This document shows, piece by piece, positions 41,253-47,745 of a stretch of DNA of 47,745 nt (position 1 is its first letter; every line of letters begins with the position of its first letter). The position numbers and the translations under genes are program-made. The DNA comes from Treponema sp. UBA1793 (GTDB taxonomy: Bacteria > Spirochaetota > Spirochaetia > Treponematales > Treponemataceae), in contig DCFX01000048.1 of the NCBI GenBank assembly GCA_002314445.1, positions 1-47,745 of the forward strand. Direction: 5' to 3'. The notes beneath the pieces were generated by a model. The model was not told the origin of the DNA and made no database searches. It saw only the letters and a program-made list of their open reading frames with translations.

Positions 41253-41915
41253 ATGATGCAGAAAACGAACTATCAGAGACAACTTGATGTGATTCTCGAT
41301 GCTGTAATAAAGCAGTACGAGCTTTCTCCCGGACGTAAGCAGACGCTTCTGCTTCACGCATGTTGTGCGCCCTGTTCCTCCTACGTCCTGGAATATCTTG
41401 CGCCGTACTTTGATATTACCGTATATTACTATAATCCTAATATTTATCCGCCGGAAGAATATTCCCGGCGTCTCAATGAACTGCAGAAATTTCTTCCCGT
41501 CTTTCCTGCTGCAATGGAAAACAACGTAAAACTCGCAACGACGTTGTATACTCCCCGTGAATACGATGACGCAGTACAAATCGACAGAAATCCGGTGCTT
41601 GCCGATGAAGAAGAACGCGGGGAGAGGTGCCGACGCTGTTACCTGTTCCGCATGAAAAAAGCATACGAATATGCTTCTTCAAATCACTTTGACTGGTTTA
41701 CAACAACGCTTTCCATCAGTCCTTTCAAGGACGCGGAAAAAATAAACATGATAGGAAATGCGCTGCAGGTTCCCGGCAGTACGAAATTCCTTGCAGGCGA
41801 CTTCAAGAAAAAAAGCGGCTTTCTGAGAAGTCTGCAAATTAGCAGCGAATTCGGATTATACCGCCAGCAGTACTGCGGCTGTAAATATTCATTGAAAAAC
41901 ACAAAGCACAACTGA
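41253..41915 (+). CDS. queH: epoxyqueuosine reductase QueH
   Basis: Reduces epoxyqueuosine to queuosine in tRNA, the last step of that modification; it is the non-cobalamin enzyme that replaces QueG. The 220 residues carry the diagnostic cysteines: HACCAPCSSY (about 32-41), RCRRCYLFRM (about 127-136) and QQYCGCKYS near the C-terminus, which bind iron-sulfur and iron centres. It begins two bases after the HD-domain gene and has no clear Shine-Dalgarno site, so it is probably translated by coupling. Two adjacent ATG codons open the gene. Confidence 0.9.
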   Translation: MMQKTNYQRQLDVILDAVIKQYELSPGRKQTLLLHACCAPCSSYVLEYLAPYFDITVYYYNPNIYPPEEYSRRLNELQKFLPVFPAAMENNVKLATTLYTPREYDDAVQIDRNPVLADEEERGERCRRCYLFRMKKAYEYASSNHFDWFTTTLSISPFKDAEKINMIGNALQVPGSTKFLAGDFKKKSGFLRSLQISSEFGLYRQQYCGCKYSLKNTKHN

Positions 41916-41921
41916 TATAAT
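41892..41921 (+). promoter_or_regulatory. promoter of argA, predicted leaderless
   Basis: TTGAAA (41892-41897), 18-base spacer, TATAAT (41916-41921), then seven bases (ACCTCCC) to ATG at 41929. It overlaps the queH stop. Those seven bases match the complement of a ribosome site, so none is present. Confidence 0.6.
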
Positions 41922-41928
41922 ACCTCCC

Positions 41929-43260
41929 ATGGAAGACATTTCCCGTAACCAGAAAGCTCAGCGCATTCGTGACGTTATCCGTTATATTCAGCGTTTTAAA
42001 AATGCAGTCGTTGTCATTTATCTCGACGATGAAATAATCGACTCGACACTTTTCTCAAGCCACATCCGCGATATCAGCCTCATTCACGAAGCCGGACTTC
42101 AGGTACTTATTGTTCCCGGAGCGCACAAACGAATCGATCAGATTCTGTCTTCTTCCGGCATTGAGTGGTCGTATAAAAACAACATCCGTATCACTAATCC
42201 CGAAGCTATGCCGTCAATAAAAATGGCTGCGTTCGACGTATCCAATACCGTCATGACGGCATTGGCAGCTGATCATCTTACCGCAGTCATAGGAAACTGG
42301 GTACGTGCGCGCGGCATAGGTGTCCTGAACGGAGAAGATTACGGAACGGCGGGTGAAATAGACAAACTGCAGACAGACGCCATACGAACGGTGCTTTCAA
42401 GCGGATTTATTCCGATTTTCCCGTGCATCGGCTGGAGCGCAGCGGGAAAGCCGTACAACATTTCATCAATAACGCTTGCGGAAGAGATTGCCGTACATCT
42501 GCAGGCCGACAAATTATTTTTTGTCATGCCCGATGCGGAAATCAGCGCTGCTCATTTTACTGTACCTGAAGAAATAGGAACGTCCGATACCGGAGAAGTT
42601 CCTGCCCTGAATCTAGACGAACTGGAAGAGTTTATTACTGCAAATTCCGGTTCGGATAACACAAAAATTCTTTCCCTGCTGCATCTTGCAAAAAATGCGT
42701 GTACATCAGGCGTTTCCCGGGTCCATATACTGAACGGTTCGCTCGACGGTGCCCTGCCCTGCGAAATTTTCTCCGACCTCGGTTCCGGCACTATGATTTA
42801 TTCAAAAAATTACGGAGGCATACGTCCGGCAACAAGGGAAGATGTTCCTGCCATCCTTTCGCTCATGCGCCCGTTTGTCGAGCACGGCAATCTGCTGCCG
42901 CGAACCGACAAGCAGATTCTCGACAGCCTTGCAGATTACATTGTGTATGAACTGGACGGCGGTATCCGTGCGTGCGCCGCGCTTCATATCTATGATACAC
43001 ATCAGGCGGAAATTGCTGCAGTCGCCGTCGATGAATCATGTGCGAACATAGGTATTGGTCCAAAACTTATGGAATACCTGATTGACCGTGCCGTGAAAGA
43101 AAATCTTGACAGCATATTCATACTTACAACGCAGGCTTCGGACTGGTTTGAAAGCCTTGGTTTTGCTCCCGACGATATTTCCACACTGCCTGCAAAACGA
43201 AAAGAAAAGTGGACGCCTCACCGGGGTTCAAAACTGTACAGAATGAAAATTAAAAAGTGA
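41929..43260 (+). CDS. argA: N-acetylglutamate synthase (kinase-like domain plus GNAT)
   Basis: Acetylates glutamate with acetyl-CoA, the first step of arginine synthesis. The 443 residues match the length of E. coli ArgA. Residues 1-285 form an amino-acid-kinase-like domain (VIVPGAHKRIDQIL near 60; VLNGEDYGTAGEIDKL), which binds arginine as feedback inhibitor in the family. Residues 295-440 form the GNAT domain: IRPATREDV, IAAVAVDESCANIGIGPKLMEYL (acetyl-CoA loop) and WFESLGF. It stands alone between queH and a terminator. Confidence 0.9.
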   Translation: MEDISRNQKAQRIRDVIRYIQRFKNAVVVIYLDDEIIDSTLFSSHIRDISLIHEAGLQVLIVPGAHKRIDQILSSSGIEWSYKNNIRITNPEAMPSIKMAAFDVSNTVMTALAADHLTAVIGNWVRARGIGVLNGEDYGTAGEIDKLQTDAIRTVLSSGFIPIFPCIGWSAAGKPYNISSITLAEEIAVHLQADKLFFVMPDAEISAAHFTVPEEIGTSDTGEVPALNLDELEEFITANSGSDNTKILSLLHLAKNACTSGVSRVHILNGSLDGALPCEIFSDLGSGTMIYSKNYGGIRPATREDVPAILSLMRPFVEHGNLLPRTDKQILDSLADYIVYELDGGIRACAALHIYDTHQAEIAAVAVDESCANIGIGPKLMEYLIDRAVKENLDSIFILTTQASDWFESLGFAPDDISTLPAKRKEKWTPHRGSKLYRMKIKK

Positions 43261-43261
43261 T

Positions 43262-43297
43262 AAAAAAACGGCAGGTGTATTACACTGCCGTTTTTTT
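43262..43297. terminator. bidirectional intrinsic terminator between argA and the PPIase gene
   Basis: CGGCAG (43269-43274) and CTGCCG (43285-43290) flanked by seven A residues on one side and seven T residues on the other, so it works in both directions for the two convergent units. Confidence 0.88.
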
Positions 43298-43317
43298 ATC
43301 TGATTTCTCAGAAATTT

Positions 43318-44364
43318 TTAGTTTTTCTTCAGTTCAATATCAAAAGCAATATATGCATTTTCCGGTATAACACCAGGATATCCACGTTCGCCGTAAGCTA
43401 AATCCGGCGGAATTACGATTGTGCGGCATTCACCAAGTTTCATATCCTGCGTCATCACGTCAAACCCTGGAATCATCTGTCCGGCAGCAGTAGTAAACGA
43501 AAGCGGTTCCCGGCCTTTCGATGTGTCAAAAACAGTCCCGTCTATAAGGTAACCCTTGTAATCGACGGAAACATTTTTTTCCTTTCCTGTTTTATTGCCC
43601 GTTCCCTGCTTTGTAATTTTGTAGTAAATACCGTTGCTGTCTTTTTCATAACCGGGAAAGTTCTTCTCTATTGCTTTAATCTGTGAAGCAAACTGGGCTT
43701 CCTTTGCATCCGCTGCAGCTTTTGCGGACGTCATAACAAGACTGTCAAAATCGCTCTGCGTTGCAGTAAACTTTTCAGCATCATCACCCTGCCTGACGAT
43801 CGTTACTTTATTAATAACGTCATCCTGTTTCATTCCGTTTACTACATCCTGTCCTTCCACAACCTGCCCGAAAATCGTGTGTTTTCCGTTAAGCCATGTT
43901 GTGGGAACAATTGTCACAAAAAACTGGCTGCCGTTCGTATTCGGTCCTGAGTTTGCCATTGCAAGCACGCCCGGTTTATCAAAACTGTATTTGCTGACTA
44001 TTTCATCAGGGAATGAATATCCCGGGCCTCCGGTTCCATTACCTTTCGGATCGCCGCCCTGAATCATAAAATCCTGTTTATCACCGTTCGCTTTGCTTAT
44101 GACACGGTGAAATTTCAAACCGTCGTAAAAGTGTCTGCCTTTTGCAGCATCAAGCGTTCCCTCTGCAAGTCCGACAAAATTTGTTACAGTAAGCGGTGTA
44201 TCTTTGTAATATAGTTCAAAAACAATATTACCCTTTGACGTTTCCATAACTGCAAAAACGCCTTCTTTGCCTTCAAGTGATTTCATGCTTTTGTCCATAG
44301 GACTGCATCCTCCAAAAAATGATAATACACAGCAGAATAAAACCAAAAAAATTGTTTTCTTCAT
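43318..44364 (-). CDS. dual cyclophilin-FKBP peptidyl-prolyl isomerase lipoprotein
   Basis: A 348-residue lipoprotein (lipobox FFGGC near residue 20) that should catalyse prolyl isomerisation outside the cytoplasm. Residues 35-200 are a cyclophilin domain (FYDGLKFHRVI, FMIQGGDPKGNGTGGPGY, LAMANSGPNTNGSQFF). A helical linker (about 205-245) leads to an FKBP domain at 250-348 (VDYKGYLIDGTVFDTS, GQMIPGFDVM, IPPDLAYGERG). This cyclophilin-FKBP (CFBP) order is known from Treponema denticola. GAGG lies 11 bases before ATG. It ends the yidC-jag operon. Confidence 0.92.
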   Translation of the reverse strand: MKKTIFLVLFCCVLSFFGGCSPMDKSMKSLEGKEGVFAVMETSKGNIVFELYYKDTPLTVTNFVGLAEGTLDAAKGRHFYDGLKFHRVISKANGDKQDFMIQGGDPKGNGTGGPGYSFPDEIVSKYSFDKPGVLAMANSGPNTNGSQFFVTIVPTTWLNGKHTIFGQVVEGQDVVNGMKQDDVINKVTIVRQGDDAEKFTATQSDFDSLVMTSAKAAADAKEAQFASQIKAIEKNFPGYEKDSNGIYYKITKQGTGNKTGKEKNVSVDYKGYLIDGTVFDTSKGREPLSFTTAAGQMIPGFDVMTQDMKLGECRTIVIPPDLAYGERGYPGVIPENAYIAFDIELKKN

Positions 44365-44388
44365 ATTTATTTTATCCTCTTTCTCGTT

Positions 44389-45201
44389 TCAGAATTGTGC
44401 TATAAACCATCCATACAAAGCATCAAGCCGCGAATTAAATGCATCATTTATCTGTCCGTCAATAATTGCAACGCGCGGACAATTTGCGTCTGTCGATATA
44501 TATACAAGATACTGTTTGCCGCAGTCCATTACAATCATGTTTACTTTGAATTGCTCTGCATCTACAGCTTTAATAAATCCGAACATCATTTTCGTCATAT
44601 TATTCAGAATCATATATATATCATTAACTGACTGGTAGTAATTAATTTTGTATATGCAGCCGCCGAAAGAATTATCATGCTGATACGCATAACTGACCTG
44701 TCCGTCTGCATTGCCGGTATTTTTATCGGGCACAGGCGTTCTGTCATCAGGACCTGCTATCATATATGTCTCATCGTATAAAACGGTTTCCCTTCCTAAA
44801 AAATGCGAAAAGTACTTCATGCCCTGCATTTTTGAAATGGAACGAAGAATACGGGCTGCAGCTGTCATAGACGTATCTACAGTTTTTTCACCTCGTGTAC
44901 TGTTTTTTCCAAGTGTATCCTTATCAACAAGAAACAGGCTTTCCGTTATATACCCACCGTTTGATTTATCTGATCTGTTTGCCAACGCCCGTTCTGCATA
45001 TATAGTTTTCGGCAGTAATTTTAAATTGTATTCTCCCGCTTCATGAACGTATCGTATTGATTTTTGTTCTTTCAGCTGTGCCAACAGAGGCTTCCCAAGC
45101 AGCTGCTCAGGAGAATACGGTTTGGCTGCGCTGTTTTCCGTAAAACACGGAACAGCAGCTGCCATTAGTAATACTATTAATAAATAATTTTTTTTTCCCA
45201 T
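44389..45201 (-). CDS. exported protein of unknown function
   Basis: A 270-residue protein with a signal peptide (MGKKNYLLIVLLMAAAVPCF) and no further membrane helix. The rest contains no enzyme motif I recognise; it has one Cys in SFGGCIYKINYYQSVNDIY and one in VMDCGKQYLVYIS. The start is ATG at 45201, eight bases after the jag stop, or GTG at 45216 overlapping that stop. It lies in the yidC-jag-PPIase operon, 24 bases ahead of the PPIase gene, suggesting an envelope role. It may be a treponeme-restricted family. Confidence 0.7.
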   Translation of the reverse strand: MGKKNYLLIVLLMAAAVPCFTENSAAKPYSPEQLLGKPLLAQLKEQKSIRYVHEAGEYNLKLLPKTIYAERALANRSDKSNGGYITESLFLVDKDTLGKNSTRGEKTVDTSMTAAARILRSISKMQGMKYFSHFLGRETVLYDETYMIAGPDDRTPVPDKNTGNADGQVSYAYQHDNSFGGCIYKINYYQSVNDIYMILNNMTKMMFGFIKAVDAEQFKVNMIVMDCGKQYLVYISTDANCPRVAIIDGQINDAFNSRLDALYGWFIAQF

Positions 45202-45209
45202 TACAGATA

Positions 45210-45911
45210 TCAGCACACACCTTTGTAACTTACGCGGACCTGTTTATACAGGCCGTCACCTTCTGATTTTGTGTCGATATCAGGAATATCATTGAGTGTC
45301 GTATGAATCAGGCGTCTCTCAAACGGATTCATCGGTTCAAGCAGAATTGAATTGTGGGTCTGATGAACTTTATCCGCTGTCGTATATGCAAGGCGGACAA
45401 GCGATTCTTCCCGGCGGATGCGGTAGTTTTCAGTGTCAAGAATAATGCGGACATCTTCATGACCAAGGCGTCCTGCATAAATATTTGCAAGGAGCTGCAG
45501 GGCATCAAGATTCTTGCCCTTGCGTCCGATAAGGATCGATGAATACTGAGAATCCATCTTTACCCCGATTTTCTGCGGCTCGCGGAATACAATTTCGGTT
45601 CTTACCTCGTATCCCATTTTCTCGACCATTGTCTTTATAAAACCAAGGAGCTTTGTTTCAAATTCATCCTGGGGGAGAGGATCCGCAACTATTTTATCAC
45701 CTCTTCCGGGCATAAAATTGTCATTACTTTCCTCTGCCGTATCCAATGCATCAACAGGATTAACACGGATCTTTACATATCCTTTTTTGAATAAAGAATT
45801 TTTCTGTGTCTCAAGAATTTCAACATCAAACTGATCACGATCAAGTCCAAGTTCTCTTGCGGCCTTTTCTATAGCTTCCTTTTCGGTTTTTCCATCATAT
45901 TCATATGTCAT
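45210..45911 (-). CDS. jag: Jag/KhpB RNA-binding protein (Jag-N, KH and R3H domains)
   Basis: A 233-residue RNA-binding protein. Residues 1-52 form the Jag N-terminal domain (YDGKTEKEAIEKAARELGL; KNSLFKKGYVKIRV). A KH domain follows near 100-165 with the GRKG loop in ILIGRKGKNLDALQ. The R3H-type end (ESLVRLAYTTADKVHQTHNS; MNPFERRLIHTTL) closes the protein. AGAGG lies nine bases before ATG. It sits directly after yidC, an arrangement conserved in many bacteria (SpoIIIJ-associated). Confidence 0.93.
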   Translation of the reverse strand: MTYEYDGKTEKEAIEKAARELGLDRDQFDVEILETQKNSLFKKGYVKIRVNPVDALDTAEESNDNFMPGRGDKIVADPLPQDEFETKLLGFIKTMVEKMGYEVRTEIVFREPQKIGVKMDSQYSSILIGRKGKNLDALQLLANIYAGRLGHEDVRIILDTENYRIRREESLVRLAYTTADKVHQTHNSILLEPMNPFERRLIHTTLNDIPDIDTKSEGDGLYKQVRVSYKGVC

Positions 45912-45934
45912 AATCTAATACCTCTCGCTGGTAA

Positions 45935-47716
45935 TTATCTCTTTTTGCTATTCTTAGAGACAGTAAAAGCTTTTTCGTTTTTCCGGACAGCCATTTCCTT
46001 TTTCTTCTGTTCCATAATCTTATTAATTACAAGCTGCTGACCCATCTGAATTAAATTGCTCACAGTCCAGTAAAGCAAAAGTCCTGACGGAGCATTGTAA
46101 AAAATGAAGAAGAAAACAATGGGCATACCGTACATCATAAATTTCATCTGCGTAGCACTCGTTCCGGCTCCTGCTGCCGTCCCGCCGTTTTGTGTAATTT
46201 TTCCGTACAGCAACTGAGAAATAAGATAAATAACCGGAAGAATACGGATTGCGTTCCCGAAGAACGGGATACTCTTACTGAATGTATGGACACTGTCCCC
46301 TGCAGAGAGATCCGGAATCCAGCCGGGAATAAAAGAAGCCCCGCGGAATTCAAAATAATTGTTGAACAGATTATACATTGCAAAAATAATAAGGAACTGA
46401 ATCACCATAGGGAAGCAGCCGCTTGCAGGATTGTAATTATTCTCTTTATACAACTTGCCCATTTCTTCCTGCATTTTCTGCGGATTATCCTTATACTTTG
46501 TCTGAATTGCAGTCATCTGAGGCTGAAGATCCTGCATTTTGAGCGTACTTATCGACTGCTTTTTCGTAAGAGGGAACATAGCAATCTTAAATAAAACAGT
46601 CATCAGGATAATTGAAACGCCCCAGTTCGGAATAAGCTTATAGAACATCTGCATTACCCATTTGAGTATGTTCTCAAGCCAGGAAAGCCAGCCGCTTGAC
46701 TGAAGAGATTCAGGAAGTTTTAAACTGCTGAGCTGCCATCCATTATTTTCAGCAACATTGTAGCGCTTTAAATCCTTCTCATTGCGCGGCCCAAAATACA
46801 AATAATAGGTATCCAGCAGGTCAGATCCGGAAAACTGTTTACGCGTCAGATATAACTGGGCATTGGCATAATCATTTATTTCTGCTTTTGAAGAATAATA
46901 AGCCTCTCCCATAATTCCCGTATCAGCAGGAACTACAAGTTCCTCAAAATATTTTCCGGCAATACCGCTCCACGTATATGTTTTGTCGTATGATTTAAAC
47001 TGCTTCGATCCTACATTTATTGTCTTTTTCTTTTCGCCATTAAATGAAAGGAACTGTCGGACTTCGTATCTGTTCGCTTTTGAATCGAAATGAGGCCCAA
47101 TCTGAGGTGATGTCCTAAGGGTATATGCAATACCATTATTATTCAAAACGGCATTCCCCTCATCGCTGTGCACAAGAATCTCAAGCTTGAAAATATACTC
47201 GTCCGGCATAAACGTATACCTTTTGCCGAACGTATATCCTTTGTAATGTTTTGTAAAAAGAACCGTATTTGCATCCGGACGTTCAACATTAAAGTTATCA
47301 TTTATAAGCATATTATCCGGACCGCCAAAGGATACAGCACATGCCCGGTTGAAATCGGAAATATTATCCGCCATCTGGACACCTTTTTTAGTATCAGTGT
47401 CGATATGATTCAGCAGTTCGTAATCAATAATATCGCCGCCCTTATTCGTAAGGACAGCCTTTACGTCGTTGGTGGTGATTACAACTGTCTGCTCAGGAAC
47501 AAACTCGCCGGAATCTGCCGCCTGCGCAAGAACATCATTTTTCTGCACAGATGCTGCTGTCGATTCCGTCCCTGCAGTATCTGCGGACCGTTCAGTACTT
47601 TGAACTTCTGTTTTTCGGGATACTACGTTTTTAGGAAACAATATCGGCTGTAACAGCATAAACGCACCGATAACGACCGTTGAAAGTACTATTGCCCAAA
47701 TGGTATTTTTATCCAT
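45935..47716 (-). CDS. yidC: membrane protein insertase YidC
   Basis: Inserts and folds inner-membrane proteins. At 593 residues it is of the diderm type: helix 1 at about 7-25, a large periplasmic beta-domain (about 60-340), then the conserved insertase core of five helices from GVSIILMTVLFKIAMFPLTK (about 378). The groove position that is Arg in E. coli (IVRGIMYPL) is Lys here (LFKIAMFPL), a conservative change. A basic tail (KKKEMAVRKNEKAF) ends it. GGAG is ten bases before ATG. The upstream bases to the window end (47717-47745) may belong to the next gene, but no call is possible. Confidence 0.93.
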   Translation of the reverse strand: MDKNTIWAIVLSTVVIGAFMLLQPILFPKNVVSRKTEVQSTERSADTAGTESTAASVQKNDVLAQAADSGEFVPEQTVVITTNDVKAVLTNKGGDIIDYELLNHIDTDTKKGVQMADNISDFNRACAVSFGGPDNMLINDNFNVERPDANTVLFTKHYKGYTFGKRYTFMPDEYIFKLEILVHSDEGNAVLNNNGIAYTLRTSPQIGPHFDSKANRYEVRQFLSFNGEKKKTINVGSKQFKSYDKTYTWSGIAGKYFEELVVPADTGIMGEAYYSSKAEINDYANAQLYLTRKQFSGSDLLDTYYLYFGPRNEKDLKRYNVAENNGWQLSSLKLPESLQSSGWLSWLENILKWVMQMFYKLIPNWGVSIILMTVLFKIAMFPLTKKQSISTLKMQDLQPQMTAIQTKYKDNPQKMQEEMGKLYKENNYNPASGCFPMVIQFLIIFAMYNLFNNYFEFRGASFIPGWIPDLSAGDSVHTFSKSIPFFGNAIRILPVIYLISQLLYGKITQNGGTAAGAGTSATQMKFMMYGMPIVFFFIFYNAPSGLLLYWTVSNLIQMGQQLVINKIMEQKKKEMAVRKNEKAFTVSKNSKKR

Positions 47717-47745
47717 CCGTTTGAATCTCCATTAGTTATGGAACA

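Overview
The window looks like chromosome of a saccharolytic treponeme (Spirochaetes). The evidence is indirect: moderate GC content with AT-rich spacers, treponeme-style lipoprotein signals, a cyclophilin-FKBP fusion lipoprotein, a yidC-jag operon and sugar ABC importers without their own ATPase. No ribosomal RNA, insertion sequence, phage gene or CRISPR array was found. Genes are dense, with 43 protein genes called, and no stretch over 300 bases lacks a called gene.

Layout. 1-29: 5' part of an initiator tRNA-Met gene on the minus strand. 90-8503: housekeeping genes: a PrsW-like membrane protease, shikimate kinase, an Nfu/SlyD pair, a cell-wall pair (LysM protein plus lytic transglycosylase lipoprotein), rubrerythrin and a cardiolipin synthase. 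8523-13227: an exported repeat protein, an IlvY-like LysR regulator coupled to a uracil-DNA-glycosylase-like gene, an AT-rich phosphoesterase and an iron-type alcohol dehydrogenase. 13279-23128: a first beta-glycoside region with a GH42 beta-galactosidase and its ABC importer (minus strand), a divergent XRE regulator, then a GH94 cellobiose-type phosphorylase with a small XRE regulator and a divergent AraC regulator. 23183-26846: arginase, an HD hydrolase and HtpG. 26931-35198: a second sugar cluster with a membrane-bound AraC regulator, an ABC importer and a two-subunit GH2 beta-galactosidase (LacL/LacM). 35419-41250: an ECF transporter S component, LysR plus YeiH, an SDR oxidoreductase, a small protein, a DMT exporter and an HD protein. 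41253-47716: QueH, ArgA, then the minus-strand operon yidC-jag-(exported protein)-dual PPIase.

How the genes work together. The two sugar clusters would import and cleave beta-galactosides or other beta-glucosides. Both importers encode a binding protein and two permeases only, so a shared ATPase must come from elsewhere. Each cluster carries its own regulator.

Two observations stand out. First, about a dozen genes have a good -10 hexamer only 6-9 bases before the start codon and no Shine-Dalgarno sequence. This predicts widespread leaderless mRNAs, mainly for regulators and single enzymes, while operon genes carry strong Shine-Dalgarno sites. Second, the LysM protein at 4541-6205 begins with what looks like a complete Hsp70 (DnaK) substrate-binding beta-domain without the ATPase, joined by an acidic linker and one membrane helix to a periplasmic LysM domain.
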